DNA of 64,000 nucleotides. It comes from CAZJQD01 sp964548165 [NCBI: uncultured bacterium]. Its GTDB lineage: Bacteria > UBA8481. Position 1 is the first letter of the stretch, and each line of letters starts with the position of its first letter. Position numbers and translations under genes: made by a program. Below the pieces are notes generated by a model. That model was not told the origin of the DNA, made no database searches, and saw nothing but the letters and a program-made list of their open reading frames with translations. Where the stretch lies: the NCBI GenBank assembly GCA_964548165.1, contig CAZJQD010000004.1, positions 25,524 to 89,523 of the forward strand, in the 5' to 3' direction. Shown piece by piece: positions 45,596-55,366 of this stretch.

Positions 45596-48500
45596 CGCGT
45601 CGACCTCCGATCGACGGGGGACGGTCCGGAACGTCGCGAGCGAGCCGACGGCTCGGCCGCGGCGGCGACGTCCTGCTCGCGCCGGAGCGGTGCCGCGTCC
45701 ACGCGGAAGCGGACCCAGACGGGTTGCTGGGGACGGACGACGATCATCCGGGACGCGGGGCTCTGGAGCTGGATGGCGCCGCCGTCGACGGAGCGAACGA
45801 TGTAGAAGTAGGTCTCGTTGTTGCTGAGCCCGGAGTCCGTGTAGCTGGTGGTGGTCACGATATTGGGGGAGAGGCGGGTGAAGACCGAGTCCGTGGCCGT
45901 GGATCGCTCGATGTAGTACCCAATCACGTCCACGGAGGAATCGGCCGTCCACTGCAGGTACGCGGCCTGGTTGCCGGCAAACCCCAGGGGACTGGAGGGG
46001 CCTTCGGGGGCATCCTCCCAGTCCTGGCTCAACTCGATCGAGGCGACTTCCGCGGGCGTGTACTCGCGCTGTTGAGAGTTCGTGTTGAAGGCGGCCTCGA
46101 CGCTGTTGCCGCTGTTATAGGAATAGCGGTAGGTGAGCGTCGTTCCCGCGAAGACGCCGAAGGTGCGTCGGCGCACGGTCCCGCTATAGACAGGCAGGGT
46201 AACGCGGGCCGGGGAAGGGCCGAGCGAGCGCACGTTGCCGGAGACCTCGATGTTGCCCGAGATATTGGCCAGGTCGCAGGAGAGGGTGAGCGCGACGATG
46301 TAGGCCGAGGACGCGACGGAGGGCGAGGAGATGTTCCCGGAGTAGTCGACGGCCGTGAGCTTGTAGTAGTAACGGACGCCGGTGGTCAGGCCGGTATCGG
46401 TGTAGGTCGGCGAGAGCGTCGGCGCGATGATCGAGTTCGATGCGCGGTTGGCCAGGGTGAGGGGCACGGTCGAGTCGGTGCTCCGGTAGAGGTAGTAGCC
46501 GGCCAGGTCGCCCTCGGAATTGGGGGTCCAGGTGAGGTAGATGGTGGCGGTGTCCACCGGGGCCAGGGCGAGGCCCGTGGGCGCGTTGGGCGGAGAGACG
46601 TCCGCCGCGACGAGAGAGGCCGAGGAGGAGGCGGACCAGTCGCCGCCCTGGTTCCACCAGTCCACGGCGCGAACCTGGTAGTAGTAGGTGGTTGCCGCGG
46701 CAACGGACGAGTCCGTGTAGGTGTTCTGGGTGATGCCGGCATCGCCGATCTCGGTCCAGCTCGCCTGGTCGGTCGAACGGCGGATGATGTAGCGCTGGAT
46801 GTCGGCCTCGGAGTTCGGCGCCCAGCCGACCGAGATGAAGGTGTCGTTTCCGGTCGCGACGACGTTGCGGACCTGCCTGGGAGCGATGTCGCCGTCGACG
46901 TTCCAGCGGTTGGTGAAGACGCAGTTGCCCTGCCCGTCGTGGTCGACGATCTTGACGAGGCGCGGCCGGCCGTGTCGATCGTAGCTGATGTTGTTGGAGT
47001 AGAAGATGTTGTCCCACTCCCAGCTCCCGTTCACGATGAACTTGTATTCCGGGAGCATCGTCGGGTCCATGGAGGTCTCAAACACCCAGAGGCTGGTGTC
47101 GATCTGGGTCATGTTGAGCCCGGACCAATTGCCGAGCTCGGGGCAGTTGCCGGCGATCTTGAGGGACGTGACGTTGGTCCAGCCGGTTCCCTCCGTCGTG
47201 AAGTAGAACTTCACGGTGAGCTTTCCGGGCACGCAGGCTACTTCCTGGGACCAACCCGAGAGGTTGCCGTTGCGGTCGACGGCGCGGACCTTGTAGTAGT
47301 AGGTGTCGCCGTTGGTGAGGAAGTCGTCGGTGTTGTTGTCGTACCACCAGGGCTGGAGCGTCTCCATGATCCAGTCCGGGTTCAGGTTGTTCGGCGTCGT
47401 CGAGCGATAGACCCGGTACGTCACGTGGCTCTGGGGGTCCTCCGACGGGTAGTCATAGACCTGGTCCCAGCGGAGCCAGGCGGCGCGGTCCCGCGGCGTG
47501 GCGATGAGACCGCTCGGGGTGGGGGGGCCGTTGAGGTCGGGGGTCGTGAACGTGACGGTCTGGTAGGTGTCCCCGCGCCATCCTCCCGCGAAGCCGAAGT
47601 CGATGGTCTTGGAATGCACGGTGTAGCCGGGCTTCCACCAGTAGAGCGTGCGGACCTGCGTGCCGGCCCCGGAGAATTCCGGGGTCATGACGCGATAGAG
47701 AGACGCCCAGCCGTCGGCGCCGGTGATGTTCGTCCACGCGGTGTTGTTGTCGAGCGAGATGATGACCCCGCGTTCGCCCGCGTCGACATGGAGGGAGAAT
47801 CGACCGTATCCGCCGCGGACGAGGATGTGTCCCTTGTCGGCGACCGTCCATCCGGTGATATTGCCGCTCCCGTCCGTGGTGCCCCAGGCCGCAGGGTCGA
47901 CCCAGTCGCGATACCGAATCCCGGCAACGTCCCCGGTCGATATGGTGATGCCGCCGACCGCGCCGCCCGTGCGGTTGATGACGCCGACGATCTTCTGCTG
48001 GTCGCCGGCGCCGTTGCCGCGACGATAGACGAAGATGCCGTCGTTCGGGTGGGTGGGGAAGAACCGGTTGGACTTGGACCCGCGCATCTCGGGAAAGACG
48101 CAGCGCGCGGTGTAGTAGTCGGAGATCTGGTCCCGGAGCCAGGTGCCGTCGGGCCAGTTCCAGACCATGGGCCGGGTCGCGCCCTTGAGCTGCGTGCCGA
48201 CGTCATACAGGGCGGGCGGGAACGGGTAGGTGGCGTTATCCCAACCTGTCAGGGGCACCTCGTCGCCATAGAAGAGAATGGGAGGCTGGGAGTGCAGGGC
48301 CGAGAACATGAAAGCGGCGCGCAGCTTGTTCAGCACGGTTCCCGACTTGCCGCCGTCGTTGTCGCCGCCACCCGAGCCGATGGTGTGGTAAGCGCGACTG
48401 TGGTCGTGATTCTCGATGAACCCGGCCATGACACCGGAGCCGTACGAGGCCTCGTTGCCCTCGAACGCGCTCTGGAAGCCGGCCGCCGTGGTCCATCCAT

Positions 48501-51500
48501 TGACCCAGGACTTGATGTTCTCGCGGATGGGGAAGTCGAGCTGACCGTCCATGCGGGCGCCATCGTTAACGTAACCCGCGATGTCCGATGCACCGCCCGG
48601 CTGCTCGCCGAAGACATAGAGCTGGGGATAGACCTCGTCCCACTTGATCCGCATGTAACGGTAGAACGGCAGCCCGTTGGAGGGGTCATCGTTGGGCTGG
48701 TAGAACTTGGTATTGTCGGCGCGCAGGCCCACGGCGCCCAGGGCCGCCCAGGCCAGCGAGTGATCGACGAAGAACTGACGGGCGCTGGAACGTTCCTCGG
48801 CCACGCGCTCGCCGCCGAACCTCTTGCTGCCGTCGAACATCTCCGGGTGATTGCGCACGGTGCGGCCGTTGTAGATCTGGCCGGGCACCCAGTCGATGAC
48901 CATCTTGATGTTGTGGTTGCGCGCCTTCTTGGCGAGGTCGACGAAGCCCTGGAGCCGGTACCAGCGCGAGCTGGGATCGGAGAAGGACCACTGGACGGCG
49001 TAGAGGTCGCTCTGGTTGTAGCCCCAGGCGCCGCCGCCGAAATCGGCCACGGGGCTCGTGTAGATGGTGTTGAATCCGAGGAAGTTGAAGTAGGCCATGG
49101 AGTCCATGAGGCCCTGGAAGTCGCCGCCGGTCATATCCGGGTCGGGCGGCGCGTTGTCGCTGCGGCCGGAGACGAAGCGATCGATGAAGACGTTGTACAT
49201 GATGAGGTCAAGCTCGGACTGGGTCACGCCGCCGGTGGCCGGCGAGGGGGTGTAGGAGGAGGTCTCCAGGGTGCCGGAGAAGCCGGTGACGCGTCCCCCG
49301 GTATCGAAGCTGGCGGAGAGATAGAAGTTGATGACCTGGTCCGAGACCTCGTCCCAGGCTCCCGGCGTCGCCGTGGTGATCACGTCGACGGCGTCGCAAC
49401 TCGAACCGTTCTGGTTCCCGACGTTGCCGCCATTGTTGATGAAGGTGGCCACGGTGAAGGTGACCGTGTTGCCGAGAATGTTGCCGGCGCCACCGAACAT
49501 GGAGATGGGCACGCAGAGCTCGACGAACTTCGCCGTGGTGTTTTCGCGGTAGCCGGCCGGCTGTCCCTGGTAGGCGGTGGTCAGGAGGTAGCAGTCATCG
49601 TTGCCGGTTCTCCAGCGGACGATTCGTTCCCAGGAGTTGCGCGTCGTCGTGAAGGCGTCCCGCGAATAGGAGCCCGCTCCCTGGAAGGCGCGGCGATCCG
49701 AGGAACCGTCGAAGGAGACGGCGATCTGGCCGAGGCAGGCGGCGTCGGTGAAGGCCTGTGTCGGGACGAGGAAGTAGAGGTTGTAGCGATCCGCGGTGAC
49801 GTGGAAGGCCGTCATGTCGCGGGAGGTGGCGTTCGCCTGCCCGTCCACGCGCTCGTCGTTGATACCATCCTTCCAGACACCCTCGGCGAAGGTGCTGTTG
49901 AGATTGGCCGAGTTCGTGTCGTAACCGCCGTAGGGGGCCCAGTCGGAGGAGTCGCCGTCGAGTTGTCGGCGGCTGACGTAGATGCCGTCGGAAGCCGGGG
50001 AGGCGCCCCAGAAGTCCCCGGTGTCCACGGCGAGGAGCCGGGCGTAGTAGGTGTTGCCGCGTTGGGCGCCGGTCCAGGTGTGAAGGCGCGTCGTCGGGGC
50101 GAGGGTGATGGAGTCGATGGGGGCGGCGAAGGTCCCCGCCGTATCGACCTGGAGGACGTAGGCGACGATCGGAGCGCTTTCCGTGTGGAAGGCGGCGACC
50201 CAGTTCCAGCGGATGGAGGTGCCTGCGACCTCGTCGCCCTGCATGCGCCGCAGGTTGTTGAGGTTCTGGATGTCCGTGGGCGCGTTGACGAGGATGGCGG
50301 TCGCGTTCCGGAGGAAGAAGGTCTGAGCGGGGGCGTTGCCCAGGTTGCCCGCGCGATCGATCGGGCGCGCGCGCCACGTGTAGTACACGCTGTCCGGGAG
50401 TTGAGACGGAACGGCGTAGATGGGCGATGAAACGATCACGCGGTAGAGAATGTCGCCATCCAGCGCGACGCCGGAATCGGCGAACTCGAAGAGCCAGGCG
50501 ATGACGGTATCGCCGGCGTCCGTATCGGCGGAGATGCCCCACGTGAACGTCGGCGGATTGGTCAGGATCGTGTCTCCGGTGGTGGGGGTCTGCAAGGACG
50601 TGGCCGCCGGGGGGAGGTTTCCGCGGACCGCGGTGTCAGTGAGACGAATCAGGGGCTGAAAATCCAGGTCGGCGTCGTTGAATTCTTCGGCCAGCCCGAT
50701 CAGCTGGCGGCGCGTGTCATTGAGGCCCGCCGCCGTAATGGAGACGGCATCGATGACGTCGGAGGGAGTGCCATAACCGAGAAAACTCGTCGTATTGACG
50801 GTTGCCGCGGATCCCACCACGTTGCCGAAGATCGCGAATGAGAACCGCGCATCCACCGGGCCGAGCAGCTGGAGGTCGCTGCGGGATACGCGTGCCTCGA
50901 GAATGCCGGCGCCGGGTACCGCGCTGATCACGGCTCCGCCGGGAGGAGTGATCCAGCTATTGCCCGTTCCTGCCGCGGTATCGAGCTCGGCGGCGACATT
51001 TCCCGCGGAGGTCGAGTGAAAGATGACCTGCCGCTCGTAGCGGAAAGGGGTGACGGATATCCCGGAATCCAGGAGCGTCCCCGACTGGTCTCCAAGCTCA
51101 TTGCCGCCCGGAGCGCCGCTGCCCGTGTCCACGGCAACGGCGATGTGGATGCCGTCAAGCGGATAGGCCCCGGTCCGGAAGAGGAAATAGATCCAGGACG
51201 TGTCGGCCTGGACGCGGACCTCGCGCAGGTCGTAGGCGTCCGAGTTTTCATAAGCCTCGCCGCTCCTGTCCCGCCAGATCCACTCCGTGATGCCGCTGGT
51301 GGTGGTGACGTGCGCGGAGTTGATGACGGAGGGCAGAGGGCCGCCCCAGACGGCGAGGGTCGAGATGCGCACGAGTGGTCCGGTCACGGCGGATGTCGTA
51401 TCGCCGCCGTCCGAAACCGTGACGGTGACGTGCCACGAATCGCCGATCGCGGTCAGGGTCGGGTCGACCGACGACGTGTAGGGCGCAGAGGAGTCTGTCG

Positions 51501-54500
51501 ACACGAATTGCAGGGCGCCGTTTCGGTACCAGGCAAACGTGTAGCGGAGGACGTCCGCGCCATCCGAGTCGCCGGCGCCGGAGGCGGAAGCCACGAGGGT
51601 GTCGTTGTCCGTCGGGGTCCGCGGGGTGATGTCGATTCCGGAAAGGGAAGGAGCCGTGGGCGCGGAGTTGGCGATGGAGAAACGGTAGGGATTGGCCTGG
51701 GCCACGGCCAGGGACGTCGTCGGCACCGACCAGGTCTCCGCGCCGTAGACGTAGGACGTCATCGTCGCTGAGCTGACGCGGAAGTAGTAGAGGACGATGG
51801 AATCCTTGGTGAAGGTCGGCAGGAACCCGGACCAGTAGGAACCCTCGCCGCTCTGGATCTCCTCCGCGAGAGCCGCCGACGACCAGCTGCCACCGGAATC
51901 GGTGGAGTAGTAGACCTGGGCGGACGTGATCACACCGGCCGGCTTGGCACGCAGGAGCATGTTCACCGAGGTACCGGCCGTGGGGGAATCCGGGTATCTC
52001 ATGAGCCGGAGGCCGGTGACTGGAATGGTGTCCGGGACGTGGTAGGCGTCGATGACGCCCTGCTTGATGGCATACAGGATGACACCCGTGTCCCGGAATT
52101 GAAGAACCGCGTCGGAGGCTGACCAGTCGCTGGCGGCCGAGCTCTGGTAGGGAGTCACATCGTCGACACCCGGCTTCGTGGCGTTGTGGCGGCTGTAGTG
52201 GATGATGGCGATCGAATCGCCGATTCTCAGGGCCGGACCGATCTCGGAGAGCGGGATTCGAATCTCTCCCCAGCCCGCGCCGTTATTGGGGAGATAGCCG
52301 GCGAAATCCTGGTTGGCGACGAGCGTGATGCCGTTATCCCACGCCGCTCCCAGCGTGACGTAGCGGTTGCCGCCCGAGTAGATGTCGACGCCGAAGTTCG
52401 CGTAGACAGCGGCCCAGACGTTGGCGCCGTAACCGGTAACACTCGTCGTGCCGGTTGACTTCCACGGGTCGTATTTCGAACCGTAGCTGGAGGTGTCGGT
52501 GACGAGGAAACCGTACTGGGAGGACTGCAGGGTCTGCCCGGGCTCGTCGAGCCGGAAGGGATCTCCAAAGGCGTCCCAGCCGATGTAGAGCCATTGGGCG
52601 TCGTTGGTCACATACACGTCCCGGCAGAGGCCACCGCTCGGGACGGTGCGCGCCGGGATGGTATCGCCGGCTCCAGGCGCGGGAGAACGATAGCTGGCGG
52701 AACTCGCGGTCGGGCTCGAACCCCACGCCGCATCCTTCACCCCGTCGATGATGGGGCTGAAGGAACCGGGGGTCGGGCCCGCGCCACTGGTCCAGGTACG
52801 GCTCGAGCGATGGTAGTAGCGGTCGTTGGGGGTGATGCCGAGATCGTTGCGGTTGAAGCGGAGGTAAGCGGAGAGTTCCTGGGGAGCGACGCCGTGAGGG
52901 TTGGCCGGGGGGCAGGCGGAGAAGATGTAGTTCGTATTGTACTCGTTCTCCACGAACATGATGATGTTGAAGTTCGTCGTCGCTGTCCCGATGACCGACC
53001 ACGGGATGGACCACTCGAGGATGTATCCTCCCGTGTTCTTGTATTCCGAACCTCCAACGATCGTGTCCTTGAATGTCCAGGCCGCCCCGTTCCATACCTG
53101 GTGGTCATAGTTCTGGGCGAAGTTGCGGTGACGGTAGGTGGCGACGATGTCGGCAGAGAAGGGAAGCTTGTGAATGCCGAGGCCGTTCCAATTGATGGCG
53201 TCGGTGGTACCGCCCGCGGTCGTGTCGATGTAGACGAAGACGACGTCGCTGTCCTCGAAGGCGCTTCCCCGGTCCCAGGCGCCGTAGAGGTAGGTGGAGT
53301 CCCAGGTGAGATACCAGCCGTTGGCGTTGTACGCGGGGAATTTCTCGGTCGCGTTCCAGTCATTGAGGCTACCGTCGACGCCGATGATGGCGTTGATCTG
53401 GAATCGCCACGTGGACGAATACTCGCTGATGCCCCCGGAGTTGGCCTGCGCCTTGACGCGCCAGTAGTACCAGGTGTTGGCCGTGAGCGTCGTCGTGCAG
53501 TTGATGGAGGTGGCAGGCCCCCGCCAGCCGATCTCAAGCGGGAAGCTGTTCGAGTCGGAGAGATCGGGCTGGGTGCCGATCTCGAAGTAGTAGTTGACGA
53601 TCGAGTCGCCGATATCGCCGGGGGTCGCGGCCGCCCAGGAGATCGTGGGTCGCCGGGAGGCGACGTTCGCCTGGTTGTCCGTGGGACTGACCGGCGAAGC
53701 CGGGGCCAGCGGAATGGAGGATGTCTCGAACGGGGTCACGCCGGAGTCCGTGCCGTTCGCGTAGAGCTTGCCGTTGGTTGTGCTGTCGAAGTTGCCCCAG
53801 ACGGTGGCCGGGGAGGTGACCGCGTAGATCCAGAAGGCGGCGGCGGCAGTCGGGCTGGCCAGGCCGATGAGCGTCCGGGGGATGCCGATGACGATCGTGT
53901 CCTCGGTGCCGCCGGAGCCGACATCGTAGCCGAAGTAGGAGGTGCAGGAGGCGGTGACCGTGGTCGGCGCCTGCCAGGTGCCCGCCGTGTTCGCGGCGTG
54001 TCGGACGATCGCGCTTGATGCGGCCGTAAAGGCAACGTCGGGGCGGTTGGTGTTGCCCCAGTACCCGCGGCCCGCGAAGGTGTCGGTCTGGGCGGCACCG
54101 GAGGCGGAGCCGGGATTGGTGTCGACCAGAATGACGTAGCTGTCGGTGTTGCCGGTTCCCCCGGTAAAGGCGGCGTAGACGTGGGTGGTATCCCAGGTCA
54201 GGAAGGCCGTCGCGCCGCCCGTAACGCGCACTCTTTCCGCTCCCGAGAATTGCGTGCTGCCTCCGTAGCGAACGTACGTGCCGGCCGGAGGATAGACCGT
54301 GTGGTGCGTGACGCTCGGGGGGAGGACCGTGTAGGTGTAGTTCGTTCCGCCATTGTTGTTGTAGGCGAGCGTCTGGAGGTCCCAGTTCGCCGAGGAGGAA
54401 ACCGTAGAGGTAAAGACGTAGTAGGTGACCTTGGTTCCGGCACAGAATCCCGGGACGTCGGCATAGTAGGCCGTTGCCGCCGTGGAATCGCAGATGATCG

Positions 54501-55083
54501 TGCTGGAGGTCGCCCATCCGTCGGTCGTGTAGCGAACGATGACCTTCTCCTGCGTGCTCTTGGCGCTCGAGATCGTGACCGTGACCCGGGCAGGGATGTA
54601 GGCATAGGGGGCCGAGGCCGCTCCCACGGAGGAGATGGAGATCGGCGAGTTGTCGGTCTCCATGACCGTCATCGTGGTGGTCTCGTAATTGTCGGTGTTG
54701 AAACGGAAGGTGTAGTACTTGCCGGAGGCGAAGTTCATCCGGTGATGGCCCTGGTCGTGTCCGCTTCCGCCGTTGAAGTACGTGTTGACGATCGTGTCGA
54801 AGGAAGCGTCCGTGGGGTTGGCCAAGGCACCCCAATGGTTCCACCAGGCGTCGGCCATGAACTTCCAGCGCTGGAGGCCAGCAGGGACCCGGGTGGTGAC
54901 CTTCCAGCGGTTGAGGTCGGGCCCGGCGGCGGCGCCCAGCGTCAGGGCCGTATCGGTCGCGCTCCAGCCGTTGAACTCGCCGGTGATGATGAGCGGATTG
55001 TTGATGGCTCGGGCGCTGGATGCTGCGAAAGCGAGGAGGAGGCACGCGACCCCGAGGGCGCGAAAAACTCTCATTTCACCCAT
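45592..55083 (-). CDS. Giant secreted multidomain GH13 alpha-amylase-like protein (3163 aa)
   Basis: The signal peptide (VFRALGVACLLLAFAASSAR) is followed by a starch-binding E-set (LIITGEFNGWS, 30-140). About five CBM9/glucodextranase-C-like modules lie near 271-365, 566-727, 776-971, 1241-1461 and 1708-1931, interspersed with FN3/Ig-like domains. The GH13 domain spans about 1951-2455, then FN3, a CBM20-like domain (2624-2718, AGNCPELGNWSG) and three FN3 units. GH13 catalytic residues are D2123 (GLRADNTK), E2160 (VFGEQPGG) and D2227 (ENHDHSR). Region I reads VIDWVPGQ and lacks the usual Asn-His, so activity or specificity may differ. ATG 55083 or ATG 55074 may start it. The last 35 residues are Arg/Ala/Ser-rich and show no known sorting signal. 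It should act outside the cell on starch or glycogen. Confidence 0.88.
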   Translation of the reverse strand: MGEMRVFRALGVACLLLAFAASSARAINNPLIITGEFNGWSATDTALTLGAAAGPDLNRWKVTTRVPAGLQRWKFMADAWWNHWGALANPTDASFDTIVNTYFNGGSGHDQGHHRMNFASGKYYTFRFNTDNYETTTMTVMETDNSPISISSVGAASAPYAYIPARVTVTISSAKSTQEKVIVRYTTDGWATSSTIICDSTAATAYYADVPGFCAGTKVTYYVFTSTVSSSANWDLQTLAYNNNGGTNYTYTVLPPSVTHHTVYPPAGTYVRYGGSTQFSGAERVRVTGGATAFLTWDTTHVYAAFTGGTGNTDSYVILVDTNPGSASGAAQTDTFAGRGYWGNTNRPDVAFTAASSAIVRHAANTAGTWQAPTTVTASCTSYFGYDVGSGGTEDTIVIGIPRTLIGLASPTAAAAFWIYAVTSPATVWGNFDSTTNGKLYANGTDSGVTPFETSSIPLAPASPVSPTDNQANVASRRPTISWAAATPGDIGDSIVNYYFEIGTQPDLSDSNSFPLEIGWRGPATSINCTTTLTANTWYYWRVKAQANSGGISEYSSTWRFQINAIIGVDGSLNDWNATEKFPAYNANGWYLTWDSTYLYGAWDRGSAFEDSDVVFVYIDTTAGGTTDAINWNGLGIHKLPFSADIVATYRHRNFAQNYDHQVWNGAAWTFKDTIVGGSEYKNTGGYILEWSIPWSVIGTATTNFNIIMFVENEYNTNYIFSACPPANPHGVAPQELSAYLRFNRNDLGITPNDRYYHRSSRTWTSGAGPTPGSFSPIIDGVKDAAWGSSPTASSASYRSPAPGAGDTIPARTVPSGGLCRDVYVTNDAQWLYIGWDAFGDPFRLDEPGQTLQSSQYGFLVTDTSSYGSKYDPWKSTGTTSVTGYGANVWAAVYANFGVDIYSGGNRYVTLGAAWDNGITLVANQDFAGYLPNNGAGWGEIRIPLSEIGPALRIGDSIAIIHYSRHNATKPGVDDVTPYQSSAASDWSASDAVLQFRDTGVILYAIKQGVIDAYHVPDTIPVTGLRLMRYPDSPTAGTSVNMLLRAKPAGVITSAQVYYSTDSGGSWSSAALAEEIQSGEGSYWSGFLPTFTKDSIVLYYFRVSSATMTSYVYGAETWSVPTTSLAVAQANPYRFSIANSAPTAPSLSGIDITPRTPTDNDTLVASASGAGDSDGADVLRYTFAWYRNGALQFVSTDSSAPYTSSVDPTLTAIGDSWHVTVTVSDGGDTTSAVTGPLVRISTLAVWGGPLPSVINSAHVTTTSGITEWIWRDRSGEAYENSDAYDLREVRVQADTSWIYFLFRTGAYPLDGIHIAVAVDTGSGAPGGNELGDQSGTLLDSGISVTPFRYERQVIFHSTSAGNVAAELDTAAGTGNSWITPPGGAVISAVPGAGILEARVSRSDLQLLGPVDARFSFAIFGNVVGSAATVNTTSFLGYGTPSDVIDAVSITAAGLNDTRRQLIGLAEEFNDADLDFQPLIRLTDTAVRGNLPPAATSLQTPTTGDTILTNPPTFTWGISADTDAGDTVIAWLFEFADSGVALDGDILYRVIVSSPIYAVPSQLPDSVYYTWRARPIDRAGNLGNAPAQTFFLRNATAILVNAPTDIQNLNNLRRMQGDEVAGTSIRWNWVAAFHTESAPIVAYVLQVDTAGTFAAPIDSITLAPTTRLHTWTGAQRGNTYYARLLAVDTGDFWGASPASDGIYVSRRQLDGDSSDWAPYGGYDTNSANLNSTFAEGVWKDGINDERVDGQANATSRDMTAFHVTADRYNLYFLVPTQAFTDAACLGQIAVSFDGSSDRRAFQGAGSYSRDAFTTTRNSWERIVRWRTGNDDCYLLTTAYQGQPAGYRENTTAKFVELCVPISMFGGAGNILGNTVTFTVATFINNGGNVGNQNGSSCDAVDVITTATPGAWDEVSDQVINFYLSASFDTGGRVTGFSGTLETSSYTPSPATGGVTQSELDLIMYNVFIDRFVSGRSDNAPPDPDMTGGDFQGLMDSMAYFNFLGFNTIYTSPVADFGGGAWGYNQSDLYAVQWSFSDPSSRWYRLQGFVDLAKKARNHNIKMVIDWVPGQIYNGRTVRNHPEMFDGSKRFGGERVAEERSSARQFFVDHSLAWAALGAVGLRADNTKFYQPNDDPSNGLPFYRYMRIKWDEVYPQLYVFGEQPGGASDIAGYVNDGARMDGQLDFPIRENIKSWVNGWTTAAGFQSAFEGNEASYGSGVMAGFIENHDHSRAYHTIGSGGGDNDGGKSGTVLNKLRAAFMFSALHSQPPILFYGDEVPLTGWDNATYPFPPALYDVGTQLKGATRPMVWNWPDGTWLRDQISDYYTARCVFPEMRGSKSNRFFPTHPNDGIFVYRRGNGAGDQQKIVGVINRTGGAVGGITISTGDVAGIRYRDWVDPAAWGTTDGSGNITGWTVADKGHILVRGGYGRFSLHVDAGERGVIISLDNNTAWTNITGADGWASLYRVMTPEFSGAGTQVRTLYWWKPGYTVHSKTIDFGFAGGWRGDTYQTVTFTTPDLNGPPTPSGLIATPRDRAAWLRWDQVYDYPSEDPQSHVTYRVYRSTTPNNLNPDWIMETLQPWWYDNNTDDFLTNGDTYYYKVRAVDRNGNLSGWSQEVACVPGKLTVKFYFTTEGTGWTNVTSLKIAGNCPELGNWSGLNMTQIDTSLWVFETSMDPTMLPEYKFIVNGSWEWDNIFYSNNISYDRHGRPRLVKIVDHDGQGNCVFTNRWNVDGDIAPRQVRNVVATGNDTFISVGWAPNSEADIQRYIIRRSTDQASWTEIGDAGITQNTYTDSSVAAATTYYYQVRAVDWWNQGGDWSASSSASLVAADVSPPNAPTGLALAPVDTATIYLTWTPNSEGDLAGYYLYRSTDSTVPLTLANRASNSIIAPTLSPTYTDTGLTTGVRYYYKLTAVDYSGNISSPSVASSAYIVALTLSCDLANISGNIEVSGNVRSLGPSPARVTLPVYSGTVRRRTFGVFAGTTLTYRYSYNSGNSVEAAFNTNSQQREYTPAEVASIELSQDWEDAPEGPSSPLGFAGNQAAYLQWTADSSVDVIGYYIERSTATDSVFTRLSPNIVTTTSYTDSGLSNNETYFYIVRSVDGGAIQLQSPASRMIVVRPQQPVWVRFRVDAAPLRREQDVAAAAEPSARSRRSGPSPVDRRSTR

Positions 55084-55366
55084 CGTCCTGCGTGTTTATG
55101 CATGTCGGTTCGGATCGCCTCGCAAAGTCGAGAATCGGGTCGTGCCGCACTGAGTGGGCGTCGTGGGTAAATCGGTTTAGAGGGCACGCCGTGACGGGGC
55201 CATCTTAACACGATAACTCGAATCTTTTTACAGTTTTGTAGAGGAATTTAGGGAAAAAAAGATACGGATTCTCATAGCGTCTTGCCCGGCGTCTCTGCGG
55301 TTGATGTTTCCGGGTACCAGTCATAGGATTTGCGCCGATCCGACTCCTTCCCTCGAGGTAACCGCC
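55084..55366. promoter_or_regulatory. Divergent promoter region between the two secreted amylase genes
   Basis: A 283-bp intergenic region with an AT-rich stretch (55204-55275) unusual for this genome, where promoters for one or both genes probably lie. TAAATCGGTTTA at 55168-55179 is a near palindrome with central CG (five of six arm bases pair) and could bind the LacI-type regulator. No clear paired -35/-10 boxes were found. Confidence 0.45.

Noticed and set aside
44432-45952. Longer version of the secreted FN3-like protein starting at 45952
   Set aside because: The extra N-terminal residues are antisense-like His/Arg/Pro-rich and overlap the giant gene; the signal peptide starts at 45595.
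45412-50430. A 1672-codon open frame on the plus strand opposite the giant amylase gene
   Set aside because: Its translation is Arg/Gly/Val/Asp-rich without any domain, while the minus strand encodes clear GH13 and FN3 motifs. Long antisense frames are expected at this GC content.
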